From positions 1-20,959 of the forward strand of contig CAJUIY010000033.1 of assembly GCA_910586865.1 (NCBI GenBank): a DNA stretch of 20,959 nt, written 5' to 3'. Position numbers and translations under genes: made by a program. This document shows positions 6,283-13,871 of the stretch, piece after piece. The notes beneath the pieces are model-generated. The model saw nothing but the letters and a program-made list of their open reading frames with translations, had not been told where the DNA came from and ran no database searches. The stretch's first letter is position 1; each line of letters opens with the position of its first letter. The stretch is from an uncultured Bacilli bacterium. GTDB taxonomy: Bacteria; Bacillota_I; Bacilli_A; RF39; UBA660.

Positions 6283-8334
6283 TTATTTTTCCTTAATAAT
6301 ATTTTTACTACAAAAATAGGTAATTAAGAAATATCCTCCATAAATGACTACAATAAAGCAAGCAGTCATAATAATAGATGGTAATAATCCTTCTGTGCCA
6401 AATGTTTCTAGTATAAATGTACAAAACTTAATTCCAAAGATAGAATGAATAATAGCAAGTAATAGTGGCATTAAAAAGAAAATACCTATTTGTCTAAATA
6501 ATGCTTTATTGATTAATTTTTCATCGGTACCTATTTTTCTTAACATCTTAAATCTTTCTTTGTTATCACTAGATTCTGATAGTTCTTTTAATGCAAGGAT
6601 AGCCGCACTAGATATTAAGAAAATAATACCTAAATATAAGCCAATAAATGTAACCATTCCACCAAGTCCCATAGAAGCTTCTGCAATATCAAATCTTGTA
6701 TTTTTACTAGGGATAATATATTGATCATTATTCTGAACAAGTTGAAGTTTTTCTTCCATTCTTTGTTGTTCTTCTTTCGTATTTACTTTATAGTTTGCTG
6801 TTAAAATACTATGTGTACGGTATTCCTCTTTAACCACATCATCTGGGACTACAAAGAATCCAGAATTAATATGGTTACCTGATAATTGAAGAAAACCATC
6901 TTGACACTCTTTATATTTTGGTTTTAATACTTTACCAAAAACAGAGATGGTATTTCCTTGTTTCAAGGAAGTATTTCGTATTTCCACCATAGAACCATAA
7001 TCAGCAATTACAATATATTCATCTTTATTCAGCTGATAAGTCTTTTTTCCATAAAGTTTCGCAAGTTTATTATAATCACTAATTTTAAGAATATCTTCAT
7101 TTTGATTATAATTCATATATTTATACTGTTCTTTTACTTGTTCAAAACTATTTCCTAACGTTTCCTTTAGCGTAAAATCGGAAGAGTGGTATACCGTAAC
7201 TGTTACCATATCCTTTAAATCTTCCTCAATATCCATGCCTGTCATTTTCAAGGTTTCTAGGATGGTTAGATTAGAGTTTTTCACCATCGCCTCTGTATAA
7301 TAATCGGATATATCCTCTTGTTTTAAATTGATTTCCTTATAAAGTTGAAGGTCTGCGGGTGCAAGTTCATTCAAATTCTTTGTCATAGAAGTTTTTATGG
7401 ATAAAGCACTCGATAAAACACAAAGAGTTACAAATAACATAATACAAATAATAGACATTGAAAATACCGTAGTATTTACTTTAGAACTAATTTGTCTTAG
7501 TGTAAAACTATTTAGTCCCTTATAGTAAAAGTTCTTCATGGACATCACAATTTTTAATAAAAGTCCTGATAACGACCAGAAGATAAAGAACGTCGAAATA
7601 CACCCTAAAGCAATTGGTATGAAAATTTCATTGGCATCTTGTATTTTATCAACACCACCAGTTACCATATAATAAGCATATCCTAAAAGAGCACATGAGA
7701 TAATAAAAATAAGAACACAAAGCCATGGACTTTTGAATTTTATTTTTTCTGACTTTTTATTGGCATGTAATAAGTCAATTAACTTACATCTACTAACACT
7801 AATCGTATTAAAAAACATGACTAGTAAATACATAATTCCAAAATAGATTAAACATTTTATACTAGCACTTACTGAAAAGATAAATTCAAATTTTTCTACA
7901 TCTGCTTCAAACATATTAGCAACAAGGATACTCATAAATTGAGATAAAAGAAATCCAATACCAAGTCCTACGATAAGAGAAATTATTCCAATAATTAAAG
8001 TCTCTAGAAAAAGGATAAATGATATTTTTCTTTTACTCATACCTAGCGTTAAATAAATACCAAATTCTTTATTTCTTCTTTTCATTAAAAATCGAGAAGC
8101 ATAAATAATTAAAAATCCTAAGATAAAAGATACAAAGACACTTACTCCTGACAACATATTCGTCATTAATTTGATAATATCCTTTGTTGACTTTGTAACA
8201 TTCATCATAACAGTTTGTGAGTCTATCGCATTAAATACATAAAAGATTGCAACACCTAATATTAAAGTAAAAAAGTAGATTGCATAATCTTTTATACTCT
8301 TTGTGATATTTTTAATCGAAAGTTTAAAGAGCAT
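6283..8334 (-). CDS. BceB-like FtsX-type ABC permease
   Basis: This 683-residue permease has the layout of BceB-type antimicrobial-peptide transporters: one N-terminal helix (about 15-35), further helices (about 55-80, 105-135, 150-175, 200-225, 235-262, 285-310), a large outside domain (about 315-525), and three C-terminal helices (about 535-560, 605-635, 645-675). The conserved start MLFKLSIKNITKSIKDYAIYF and the motif RRNKEFGIYLTLGMSKRKI are typical of the family. In known cases BceB both removes peptide antibiotics such as bacitracin from lipid II-cycle targets and passes flux information to the BceS kinase. The gene overlaps the ATPase gene by 11 bases. Which peptide it handles cannot be told from sequence. 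Confidence 0.92.
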   Translation of the reverse strand: MLFKLSIKNITKSIKDYAIYFFTLILGVAIFYVFNAIDSQTVMMNVTKSTKDIIKLMTNMLSGVSVFVSFILGFLIIYASRFLMKRRNKEFGIYLTLGMSKRKISFILFLETLIIGIISLIVGLGIGFLLSQFMSILVANMFEADVEKFEFIFSVSASIKCLIYFGIMYLLVMFFNTISVSRCKLIDLLHANKKSEKIKFKSPWLCVLIFIISCALLGYAYYMVTGGVDKIQDANEIFIPIALGCISTFFIFWSLSGLLLKIVMSMKNFYYKGLNSFTLRQISSKVNTTVFSMSIICIMLFVTLCVLSSALSIKTSMTKNLNELAPADLQLYKEINLKQEDISDYYTEAMVKNSNLTILETLKMTGMDIEEDLKDMVTVTVYHSSDFTLKETLGNSFEQVKEQYKYMNYNQNEDILKISDYNKLAKLYGKKTYQLNKDEYIVIADYGSMVEIRNTSLKQGNTISVFGKVLKPKYKECQDGFLQLSGNHINSGFFVVPDDVVKEEYRTHSILTANYKVNTKEEQQRMEEKLQLVQNNDQYIIPSKNTRFDIAEASMGLGGMVTFIGLYLGIIFLISSAAILALKELSESSDNKERFKMLRKIGTDEKLINKALFRQIGIFFLMPLLLAIIHSIFGIKFCTFILETFGTEGLLPSIIMTACFIVVIYGGYFLITYFCSKNIIKEK

Positions 8335-9091
8335 CGTTTAAATCACCACCAAGCATTGTTACCACATCAATAATTTTATCAAAGAATTCACGTCTTGTAT
8401 CCTCTCCTCTATGAATCTCATTAAAGATTTTTCCATCTTTGATAAAGATAACACGAGTTGCATAACTAGCAGTAAAGGCATCATGCGTTACCATTAAAAT
8501 CGTTGCCTGTAACTCTTTATTTAAATATTGAAATCTTTCTAGTAACATTTTCGCTGATTTGGAATCTAAGGCTCCTGTTGGTTCATCGGCAAGGATTAGT
8601 TTTGGATTAGTGATGATTGCTCTAGCAGAAGCTACTCTTTGTTTTTGTCCACCTGACATCTGATAAGGATATTTGTTTAGTACTTCTTTGATGCTTAATT
8701 CTCCGGCCACTTTCTTGATTCTTTCATCAATATCATGAGCCTTCACATTCTGAATCGATAAAGCTAAAGCAATATTTTCATACGCAGTTAACGTATCGAG
8801 TAAGTTAAAATCTTGAAAGATAAATCCTAATTCCTCTCTTCGAAATTTATTAAGACGATTTCCTCTTAATTTCGTGATATCTTCTCCTCCTACATAAATA
8901 TGCCCAGAGGTTACTTTATCAATCGTAGATATTAAATTTAGTAGAGTTGTTTTTCCACTACCACTAGCTCCCATAATGGCAACAAACTCACCCTTTTCTA
9001 CCTCAAAGGATAAATTATTGATTGCCTTTGTTAAGCTAGATTTATTTCCGTAATATTTTTCAATTTCTTCTATTTTTAAAATCGTTTCCAT
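8324..9091 (-). CDS. BceA-like ABC ATPase
   Basis: This 255-residue nucleotide-binding domain serves the overlapping BceB-like permease. Walker A is GASGSGKTT (41-49), the Q-loop is in GFIFQDFNLL (89-98), the signature is MSGGQKQRV (145-153), Walker B is LILADE (165-170) and the H-loop is H203. I chose ATG 9091 (METILKIEE) because AGGAG lies 7 bases upstream; the frame could extend eight codons to 9115 without a better signal. A C-terminal extension (RREFFDKIIDVVTMLGGDL) is usual for BceA-type ATPases. It lies downstream of a BceR-type palindrome, as expected for genes induced by the neighbouring two-component system. Confidence 0.93.
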   Translation of the reverse strand: METILKIEEIEKYYGNKSSLTKAINNLSFEVEKGEFVAIMGASGSGKTTLLNLISTIDKVTSGHIYVGGEDITKLRGNRLNKFRREELGFIFQDFNLLDTLTAYENIALALSIQNVKAHDIDERIKKVAGELSIKEVLNKYPYQMSGGQKQRVASARAIITNPKLILADEPTGALDSKSAKMLLERFQYLNKELQATILMVTHDAFTASYATRVIFIKDGKIFNEIHRGEDTRREFFDKIIDVVTMLGGDLNDAL

Positions 9092-9161
9092 ATGATTTCT
9101 CCTTTCTGTCATCATTTTAATAAAAAATATGCCAAATGTCCTTTGTTTAATATTACGGAAT

Positions 9162-9177
9162 ATTACAATTCTGTAAT
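9162..9177 (-). promoter_or_regulatory. BceR-type operator (TTACA-N4-TGTAA)
   Basis: The sequence ATTACA-GAAT-TGTAAT is a perfect six-base inverted repeat with a four-base spacer. It fits the TNACA-N4-TGTAA motif described, as I recall it, for BceR-type regulators. It overlaps the end of the kinase gene and lies about 75 bases upstream of the bceA-like start, where such sites activate transporter promoters. The response regulator encoded just upstream is the likely binder. Confidence 0.65.
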
Positions 9178-9178
9178 C

Positions 9179-10198
9179 CTACTTATCCACTTGATAAAAA
9201 TTATTCTTACCAAATACAATTCTTAGTTCTGTACTTTCTTGATGAGTAGAAGAAATTTCTAACACATGCCCCATTTTCTTACACAATTTATCAGCAATAT
9301 AAAGTCCCATTCCTGTTGATTTTGTCTTATCTCTACCATTTTCTCCGGTAAAAGATTTACGAAAAACTTTGTTTAGGTCTTTTTTTTGTATTCCTATTCC
9401 ATTATCTAGAACACTTAAAATGACTTTGTCTTTCATTGTTTTTGCTGAAATCCTAATAAAAGAGTCTATATTTTCTTTTTTATATTTAATACTGTTATTG
9501 ATAATTTGATTTAAGATAAATTCTAACCATTTGGAATCACTATAAACCTCAATTCCTCTTAAATCCACTTTGATATCAATTTTATTTTCTAAGATATCAT
9601 CTTTATTTTTTAATAACACCTTACTAATGACTTTCTCTAATGATACTTTTTTAATAATGAAATCATCTTCTGTGTAGTTACTCCTTACATAGTAAAGTAC
9701 CTGATCAATATAGTTATCTAGTTTTTTTACTTGATTTAAATACGTTTTATTGAACCTGTCTTTATGATTGTGACACAATAAAGTTAAACTAGAAATAGGA
9801 ATTTTTACTTCATGAATCCACATTTCAATATATTCTTTAAAGTCTTCTACTTCTTTTCTATTCTTTTTTACATTTTCAGCCATTGATTTATTAATCTCAT
9901 ATAAAGTTTGATAGAGAATTTCGCCTTCATAGAAAGTTGGTTTTGAAATCGTTTCTAATACCAAATATTTTTTATCCAGTAAATTAACATTATGAATGAA
10001 TTCGTTATAAAATTTTCTTTTTCGAAAATAATCAATAAAAAATAAAGAGAAGACCATGGAAAAAAAGACAAACGTAATAGCTATTATAAGAGAAAACATT
10101 ACTTGAAAAGTTAATAAGAGTAATAAAATAATGAAATAACAAAAAAGAATAAGGAAAATAGAAAAAATTTTATCGATGATATAGTTACCAAGTTTCAT
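9179..10198 (-). CDS. BceS-like intramembrane-sensing histidine kinase
   Basis: This 339-residue kinase has two closely spaced N-terminal helices (about 10-30 and 34-56) with almost no outside loop, the mark of intramembrane-sensing kinases that take their signal from a BceAB transporter and not from a ligand directly. The phospho-accepting His is H129 in EMWIHEVKIPIS; the N-box is LNQIINNSIKY; G-boxes are DNGIGI and STGMGLYIA. It overlaps the response-regulator stop by 4 bases (ATGA), so translation is coupled. The kinase lies upstream of a BceAB-like pair, completing a four-part detoxification and sensing module in the membrane. Confidence 0.93.
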   Translation of the reverse strand: MKLGNYIIDKIFSIFLILFCYFIILLLLLTFQVMFSLIIAITFVFFSMVFSLFFIDYFRKRKFYNEFIHNVNLLDKKYLVLETISKPTFYEGEILYQTLYEINKSMAENVKKNRKEVEDFKEYIEMWIHEVKIPISSLTLLCHNHKDRFNKTYLNQVKKLDNYIDQVLYYVRSNYTEDDFIIKKVSLEKVISKVLLKNKDDILENKIDIKVDLRGIEVYSDSKWLEFILNQIINNSIKYKKENIDSFIRISAKTMKDKVILSVLDNGIGIQKKDLNKVFRKSFTGENGRDKTKSTGMGLYIADKLCKKMGHVLEISSTHQESTELRIVFGKNNFYQVDK

Positions 10199-10857
10199 AG
10201 TAAGATATACCCTTGTCCCTTTCTTGTCTCAATCGCTTCATAATATCCTAACTCACTTAGTTTACTTCGTAGTCTACTAATATTAACCGTTAATGCATTA
10301 TCATTGATATACTCTTCATTATTCCATAAATCGGTCATTAAATCATCACGGGTTACAATATTTCCTTTATTACTTAATAAATAACTGAATATAATCATTT
10401 CATTTTTGGTTAATTCTATTTCTTTCTCTTCTTTTTTTAGGATGCCTTTACTTGGAAAGAATTCTAAATCTTTATACTGGTAAGAATCAACTTTCTGTTC
10501 CATTCTTTTAAATATATTCTGAATTCTTAAAAGGAGTATCGTCGGATGATAAGGTTTGGTAATGTAATCATCTGCACCATAAGACATCGATAATACTTCA
10601 TCTAACTCTCCTACTCTACTAGTAACCATAATGACAGGTACATTCGATTCTTTTCTTATTTCTTTTAGTAAAAGTTCTCCATTGAGATTTGGTATATTAA
10701 TATCTAATAAAATTAAATCTGCCTTACTTTCTTTTATTTCTTCTAAAGAGTTTTGAAAATCTTCTATTATTTGAGCATGATAACCTGCATTCTCTAACAA
10801 ATCTCGTAATTCTTCACGAATTGTTTTCTCATCTTCTACAATCATAATCTTTTTCAT
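10195..10857 (-). CDS. OmpR-family response regulator (BceR-like)
   Basis: The protein (220 residues from ATG 10857) has a receiver domain (about 1-118: MKKIMIVEDE, phospho-acceptor D52 in LILLDINIPN, T79, K101 in ITKPYHP) and an OmpR/PhoB winged-helix domain (about 125-220, ending RKGQGYILL). I chose the MKKIMIVEDE start because the next upstream in-frame ATG (10890) lies before the promoter -10 box at 10886-10881. It overlaps the kinase gene in an ATGA junction. The expected target is the palindrome at 9162-9177 ahead of the transporter genes. Confidence 0.93.
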   Translation of the reverse strand: MKKIMIVEDEKTIREELRDLLENAGYHAQIIEDFQNSLEEIKESKADLILLDINIPNLNGELLLKEIRKESNVPVIMVTSRVGELDEVLSMSYGADDYITKPYHPTILLLRIQNIFKRMEQKVDSYQYKDLEFFPSKGILKKEEKEIELTKNEMIIFSYLLSNKGNIVTRDDLMTDLWNNEEYINDNALTVNISRLRSKLSELGYYEAIETRKGQGYILL

Positions 10858-10880
10858 CGAAACACCACTTTTCTGATAAT

Positions 10881-10889
10881 AGTATACCA
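10881..10889 (-). promoter_or_regulatory. Promoter of the two-component system
   Basis: TGG-TATACT on the minus strand (TATACT at 10886-10881) is an extended -10 box. The predicted start near 10875 leaves about 18 bases to the ATG at 10857, which settles the start of the response regulator. Confidence 0.55.
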
Positions 10890-10916
10890 CGAAAAATTAA
10901 ATTTTAAATAGTATGG

Positions 10917-10950
10917 TAAAAAGAAAAAGATTATCCTTTTATGACAATCT
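10917..10950 (-). terminator. Terminator closing the TIR operon
   Basis: On the minus strand AGATTGTC (10950-10943) pairs with GATAATCT (10935-10928) over eight base pairs, including one G-T pair, with a seven-base loop, followed by TTTTTCTTTTT. It separates the 126-residue gene at the end of the TIR operon from the two-component promoter. Confidence 0.8.
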
Positions 10951-10999
10951 AGTTAGTTAAATTTATAAATTTCTATTATTACAACTATAAGTATTCTCT

Positions 11000-11380
11000 T
11001 TATTGGATTATTAAGTGCAATAATTCAGACAATCTTTCTCCTCTATCAAAATAAATATGATATTGCTTTCTATTATGAAATTCAATTCCCTTATCCATAT
11101 ATCTAATTCCATTTTCAAGTTTCTCATTCAATGTCTTTAGACTAACATTCATTTGTTGATTTAACCTATAATTCCATATTATAATTAAATTTAAGTTACT
11201 ATAGAATTTTACAACATACGTGCAATCTTTATTTTTCACTTTAGTTGTATTACATAGTTTTTGACTTTCTCCGCCAGTAGCCTTTGAAATAGTACTTATT
11301 TCAAAAGTCTCCTTCTTTAAATTTTTTTTATCACAAAAGTCATAAACAATTTTTTCAATTTCTTGTATGTCTTTAAACAT
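11000..11380 (-). CDS. 126-residue protein of unknown function in the TIR operon
   Basis: I do not recognise this protein. It begins MFKDIQEIEKIVYDFCDKKN, has a central beta-rich stretch (NKDCTYVVKFYSNLNLIIIW, about residues 51-70), a helical part (RLNQQMNVSLKTLNEKLENG), and a closing strand plus helix (KQYHIYFDRGERLSELLHLI). There is no signal peptide or clear membrane helix, so it is probably cytoplasmic. AGGAGGT about 9 bases before the ATG gives it its own strong translation start. The 95-base gap after the LRR-like gene contains no terminator that I can see, and a strong terminator follows at 10950, so it is probably the fourth gene of the TIR operon. A role as adaptor or immunity-type partner is conceivable but unsupported. 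Confidence 0.7.
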   Translation of the reverse strand: MFKDIQEIEKIVYDFCDKKNLKKETFEISTISKATGGESQKLCNTTKVKNKDCTYVVKFYSNLNLIIIWNYRLNQQMNVSLKTLNEKLENGIRYMDKGIEFHNRKQYHIYFDRGERLSELLHLIIQ

Positions 11381-11475
11381 TTAGTTATTACCTCCTATAA
11401 CTGTTGGATACATTTATTTCTACCATTCAGCTTTCTATTTGAGAACCTATATTGGACTGATACTAGACCTAATTT

Positions 11476-12723
11476 TTATTTATTATCTTTCATTATAGTG
11501 TTTCGTTTTATAATTAATTTCTTAATGCTTTTTACTCTATCTTTAACATTAGCATCGTTAATCGTTTTTATTTGATTTTTTATCATTTCTTCTATTTCTT
11601 TTACTTCATCGATTGATACTGGATCAGAATATCTAATCACATCAGAAATCTCTTTTAATTCCTTAAAATCATAATCTTGTAACAAAATATTTACTTCTTT
11701 AATAAAATCAGTTTTGTGTTTTACATCATTATCAAATTTCTTATTATTTTTGATAATAATACTCAATATATAATCTATAATCAAATACACAAGTGAGACA
11801 ATAATAGAATAGATTAAGAATTTTGTACTTTCAAATGGATTATTACGCATAGTGTATACAAAAAAATTTATTACAATTAAATAGATAATTGATGTTGAAT
11901 ATATATATACTTCATCCACTAATTCATATAATTTTGTTAATAATATTGAAACATAATATACTATTAATGATAATAAAATAATTATAATACTTATCATAAA
12001 GCACTTATTAAATAACTTTGAGGTAATATTTCCATTTATTGATTTTACCGTTTCAGGTATAAACATGGATGTAATTCCTTCACCATCAAATGCAATAGAT
12101 GTTACTTTGTAACCATTGATTGTTTCGGGAATCAAAACGGTCTCATCATTTCCTAGATAATTAGTCAATTCAATCTCATCACTATTAATGATATTATATG
12201 TAAACTCTAAATCATCCTCATTTAATATATAACGATCCATGTCATCTAAAACATTAACTTTTAATTTTTCATTTTCTTTCCATTCGTCACATTTCTTACC
12301 TTTGTAGCATAATATTTCAATGTTGCTAAAATCATCTACTTCCATTTTTCCAACTGAATCTGGAAGAAAAATTCTTTTAATTTTTGAAGGTAAGGCACCT
12401 TTTTCTATTCCAACTATCTTCTTATTGCCATAACTTGTAGGTACTATTAATTCTTCACTGACTCCTTCATATTTTGCTATCATTAATCCATCAGTAGCTT
12501 CATTAAACTTAAAATCTTCCCATACTCGATGAAAATATTTATAATGAGAATCTGATACATTAAAAGTTTTTATCATATTCTTTTTTGCATATTTATAGGC
12601 ATAACTATTATTAGATGTATAAATAGTTAATCGATTATTCGATTTATAGTATAGAAATGTAAATACCATTGAAATAATAGAGATTATAATTCCTATACAA
12701 AGGAATAGCTTTTTCTTACCCAT
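11476..12723 (-). CDS. Membrane protein with outside LRR_5/BspA-like region
   Basis: This 415-residue protein starts with a signal-anchor helix (about 6-26). Residues 27-239 are predicted outside and carry leucine-rich repeat motifs of the BspA/LRR_5 type: VSEELIVPTSYGNKKIVGIE, KIKRIFLPDSVGKM, ETVLIPETINGYKVTSIAF and GITSMFIPETVKSI. Three helices follow (about 240-262, 273-292, 302-324), returning the chain to the inside, and a Lys-rich cytoplasmic tail of 90 residues (about 325-415). The topology is self-consistent with a cytoplasmic N-terminus. LRR_5 regions usually bind proteins or surface ligands. The gene starts one base after the SPFH gene, so the two are probably translated together. 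I suggest a sensor or adaptor role beside the TIR membrane protein; the exact function is unknown. Confidence 0.8.
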   Translation of the reverse strand: MGKKKLFLCIGIIISIISMVFTFLYYKSNNRLTIYTSNNSYAYKYAKKNMIKTFNVSDSHYKYFHRVWEDFKFNEATDGLMIAKYEGVSEELIVPTSYGNKKIVGIEKGALPSKIKRIFLPDSVGKMEVDDFSNIEILCYKGKKCDEWKENEKLKVNVLDDMDRYILNEDDLEFTYNIINSDEIELTNYLGNDETVLIPETINGYKVTSIAFDGEGITSMFIPETVKSINGNITSKLFNKCFMISIIIILLSLIVYYVSILLTKLYELVDEVYIYSTSIIYLIVINFFVYTMRNNPFESTKFLIYSIIVSLVYLIIDYILSIIIKNNKKFDNDVKHKTDFIKEVNILLQDYDFKELKEISDVIRYSDPVSIDEVKEIEEMIKNQIKTINDANVKDRVKSIKKLIIKRNTIMKDNK

Positions 12724-12724
12724 A

Positions 12725-13867
12725 TTAATTTACCTTCTTTCCACATATAGAGCAAAAATCTGAATCAGCATCTAGTTTTTCACCACAATTAGTACAATAT
12801 TCTGTATTTTTTTCTAATGTGCTACCACATTTTTTACAAAATTTTGATTCTTGCCTATTTTCAGTACCACATTTTGGACATATATGATTCGTATGAACAA
12901 AAGCTCCTGCCACTGTATTGGATATTTTATCTCCAACAACATTACTCATACCACTAATCATTCCTAAACCTACACCTAAATTAGTATATTGACCAACCGC
13001 TTCATTTCTAGCGACTTCTTTTCCAATTTCATAACTCTTTTCTTGTTGATAAGAATAACCTTCTATAGAACGCTTCGTTGCTTGGGCAGTCGCATCGATT
13101 GTTACCTTTTGAGCTTCTTTTTCTGCTTTAATTTTACTTAAGTTTTTTTCAACTTCAGCGTCTACGATTAAAACTCCTTTTTTGAAATATAACTCTTTAA
13201 ATCTTAGATACTGCTTATCATCTTCCGGTTTAGAGATATTCGTGAGAAAAAATTTTTCTAATTTGATGCCGTATTCAGAAAAATCTTTACTAAGTAATTC
13301 TTTTAATTCTTTACTTATTTCATTCAATTTACCATCAATTTCAAAAATACAAATTTTTTCTTTAGTGATAATATTATTTAAATATGATTTTACTTTAACT
13401 AACATTTGATTTTGAAAAAATTCGTCAACACTTTCTGTATCAAATGTCTTTTTAATGCCAACTAATTTAACAATAAATTTTCTTGAATCTTCAATTTGAA
13501 ATCGAATCTCACCACAAGCTCCGATACTAATAGGAAAATGATATATTGGCTCTAAAAATTCTAATCTTGAGGAAGTGCCCCATTTAAATTTTTGAACGGT
13601 TTTATCAATAAAGTAGATATCACAAGTAAATGGTGTCTTGCCACCAGTTGGAAGATTTAATAACCCTCTAATAATTGGAATATTATTTGTAGATAAAGTG
13701 TATTTACCTGGTCCAAATAAGTCTAATGCCTTTCCTGTTGAATAAAATAAAGCTTCTTGTGATTCATCAACAATTAACTTTGAACTAGTATTAAAATCTC
13801 TTTTAGGATATCTCCAAATAATATTTTGATCTTCTTTTTTCTTTTTAATTACTTCAAACAATGCCAT
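12725..13867 (-). CDS. SPFH-domain protein with two C-terminal zinc ribbons
   Basis: This 380-residue protein belongs to the SPFH group often labelled virion-core-protein-like, related to B. subtilis YdjI. An N-terminal basic segment (IKKKKEDQNIIWRYPKRDF) is followed by the SPFH fold (about 25-215; ESQEALFYSTGKALDLFGPGKYTL at its start), a coiled Lys/Glu/Ala-rich helix (about 235-290), a Gly-rich linker (297-325) and two zinc ribbons: C330/C333/C344/C347 and C358/C361/C372/C375. SPFH proteins form membrane-associated ring or scaffold assemblies; YdjI works with PspA-type envelope stress proteins. AAGGAG at the end of the TIR gene provides its ribosome binding site four bases away from the TIR stop. 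The zinc ribbons echo the one in the TIR protein and may mediate contact between them; that is inference. Confidence 0.88.
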   Translation of the reverse strand: MALFEVIKKKKEDQNIIWRYPKRDFNTSSKLIVDESQEALFYSTGKALDLFGPGKYTLSTNNIPIIRGLLNLPTGGKTPFTCDIYFIDKTVQKFKWGTSSRLEFLEPIYHFPISIGACGEIRFQIEDSRKFIVKLVGIKKTFDTESVDEFFQNQMLVKVKSYLNNIITKEKICIFEIDGKLNEISKELKELLSKDFSEYGIKLEKFFLTNISKPEDDKQYLRFKELYFKKGVLIVDAEVEKNLSKIKAEKEAQKVTIDATAQATKRSIEGYSYQQEKSYEIGKEVARNEAVGQYTNLGVGLGMISGMSNVVGDKISNTVAGAFVHTNHICPKCGTENRQESKFCKKCGSTLEKNTEYCTNCGEKLDADSDFCSICGKKVN

Positions 13868-13871
13868 TTTA

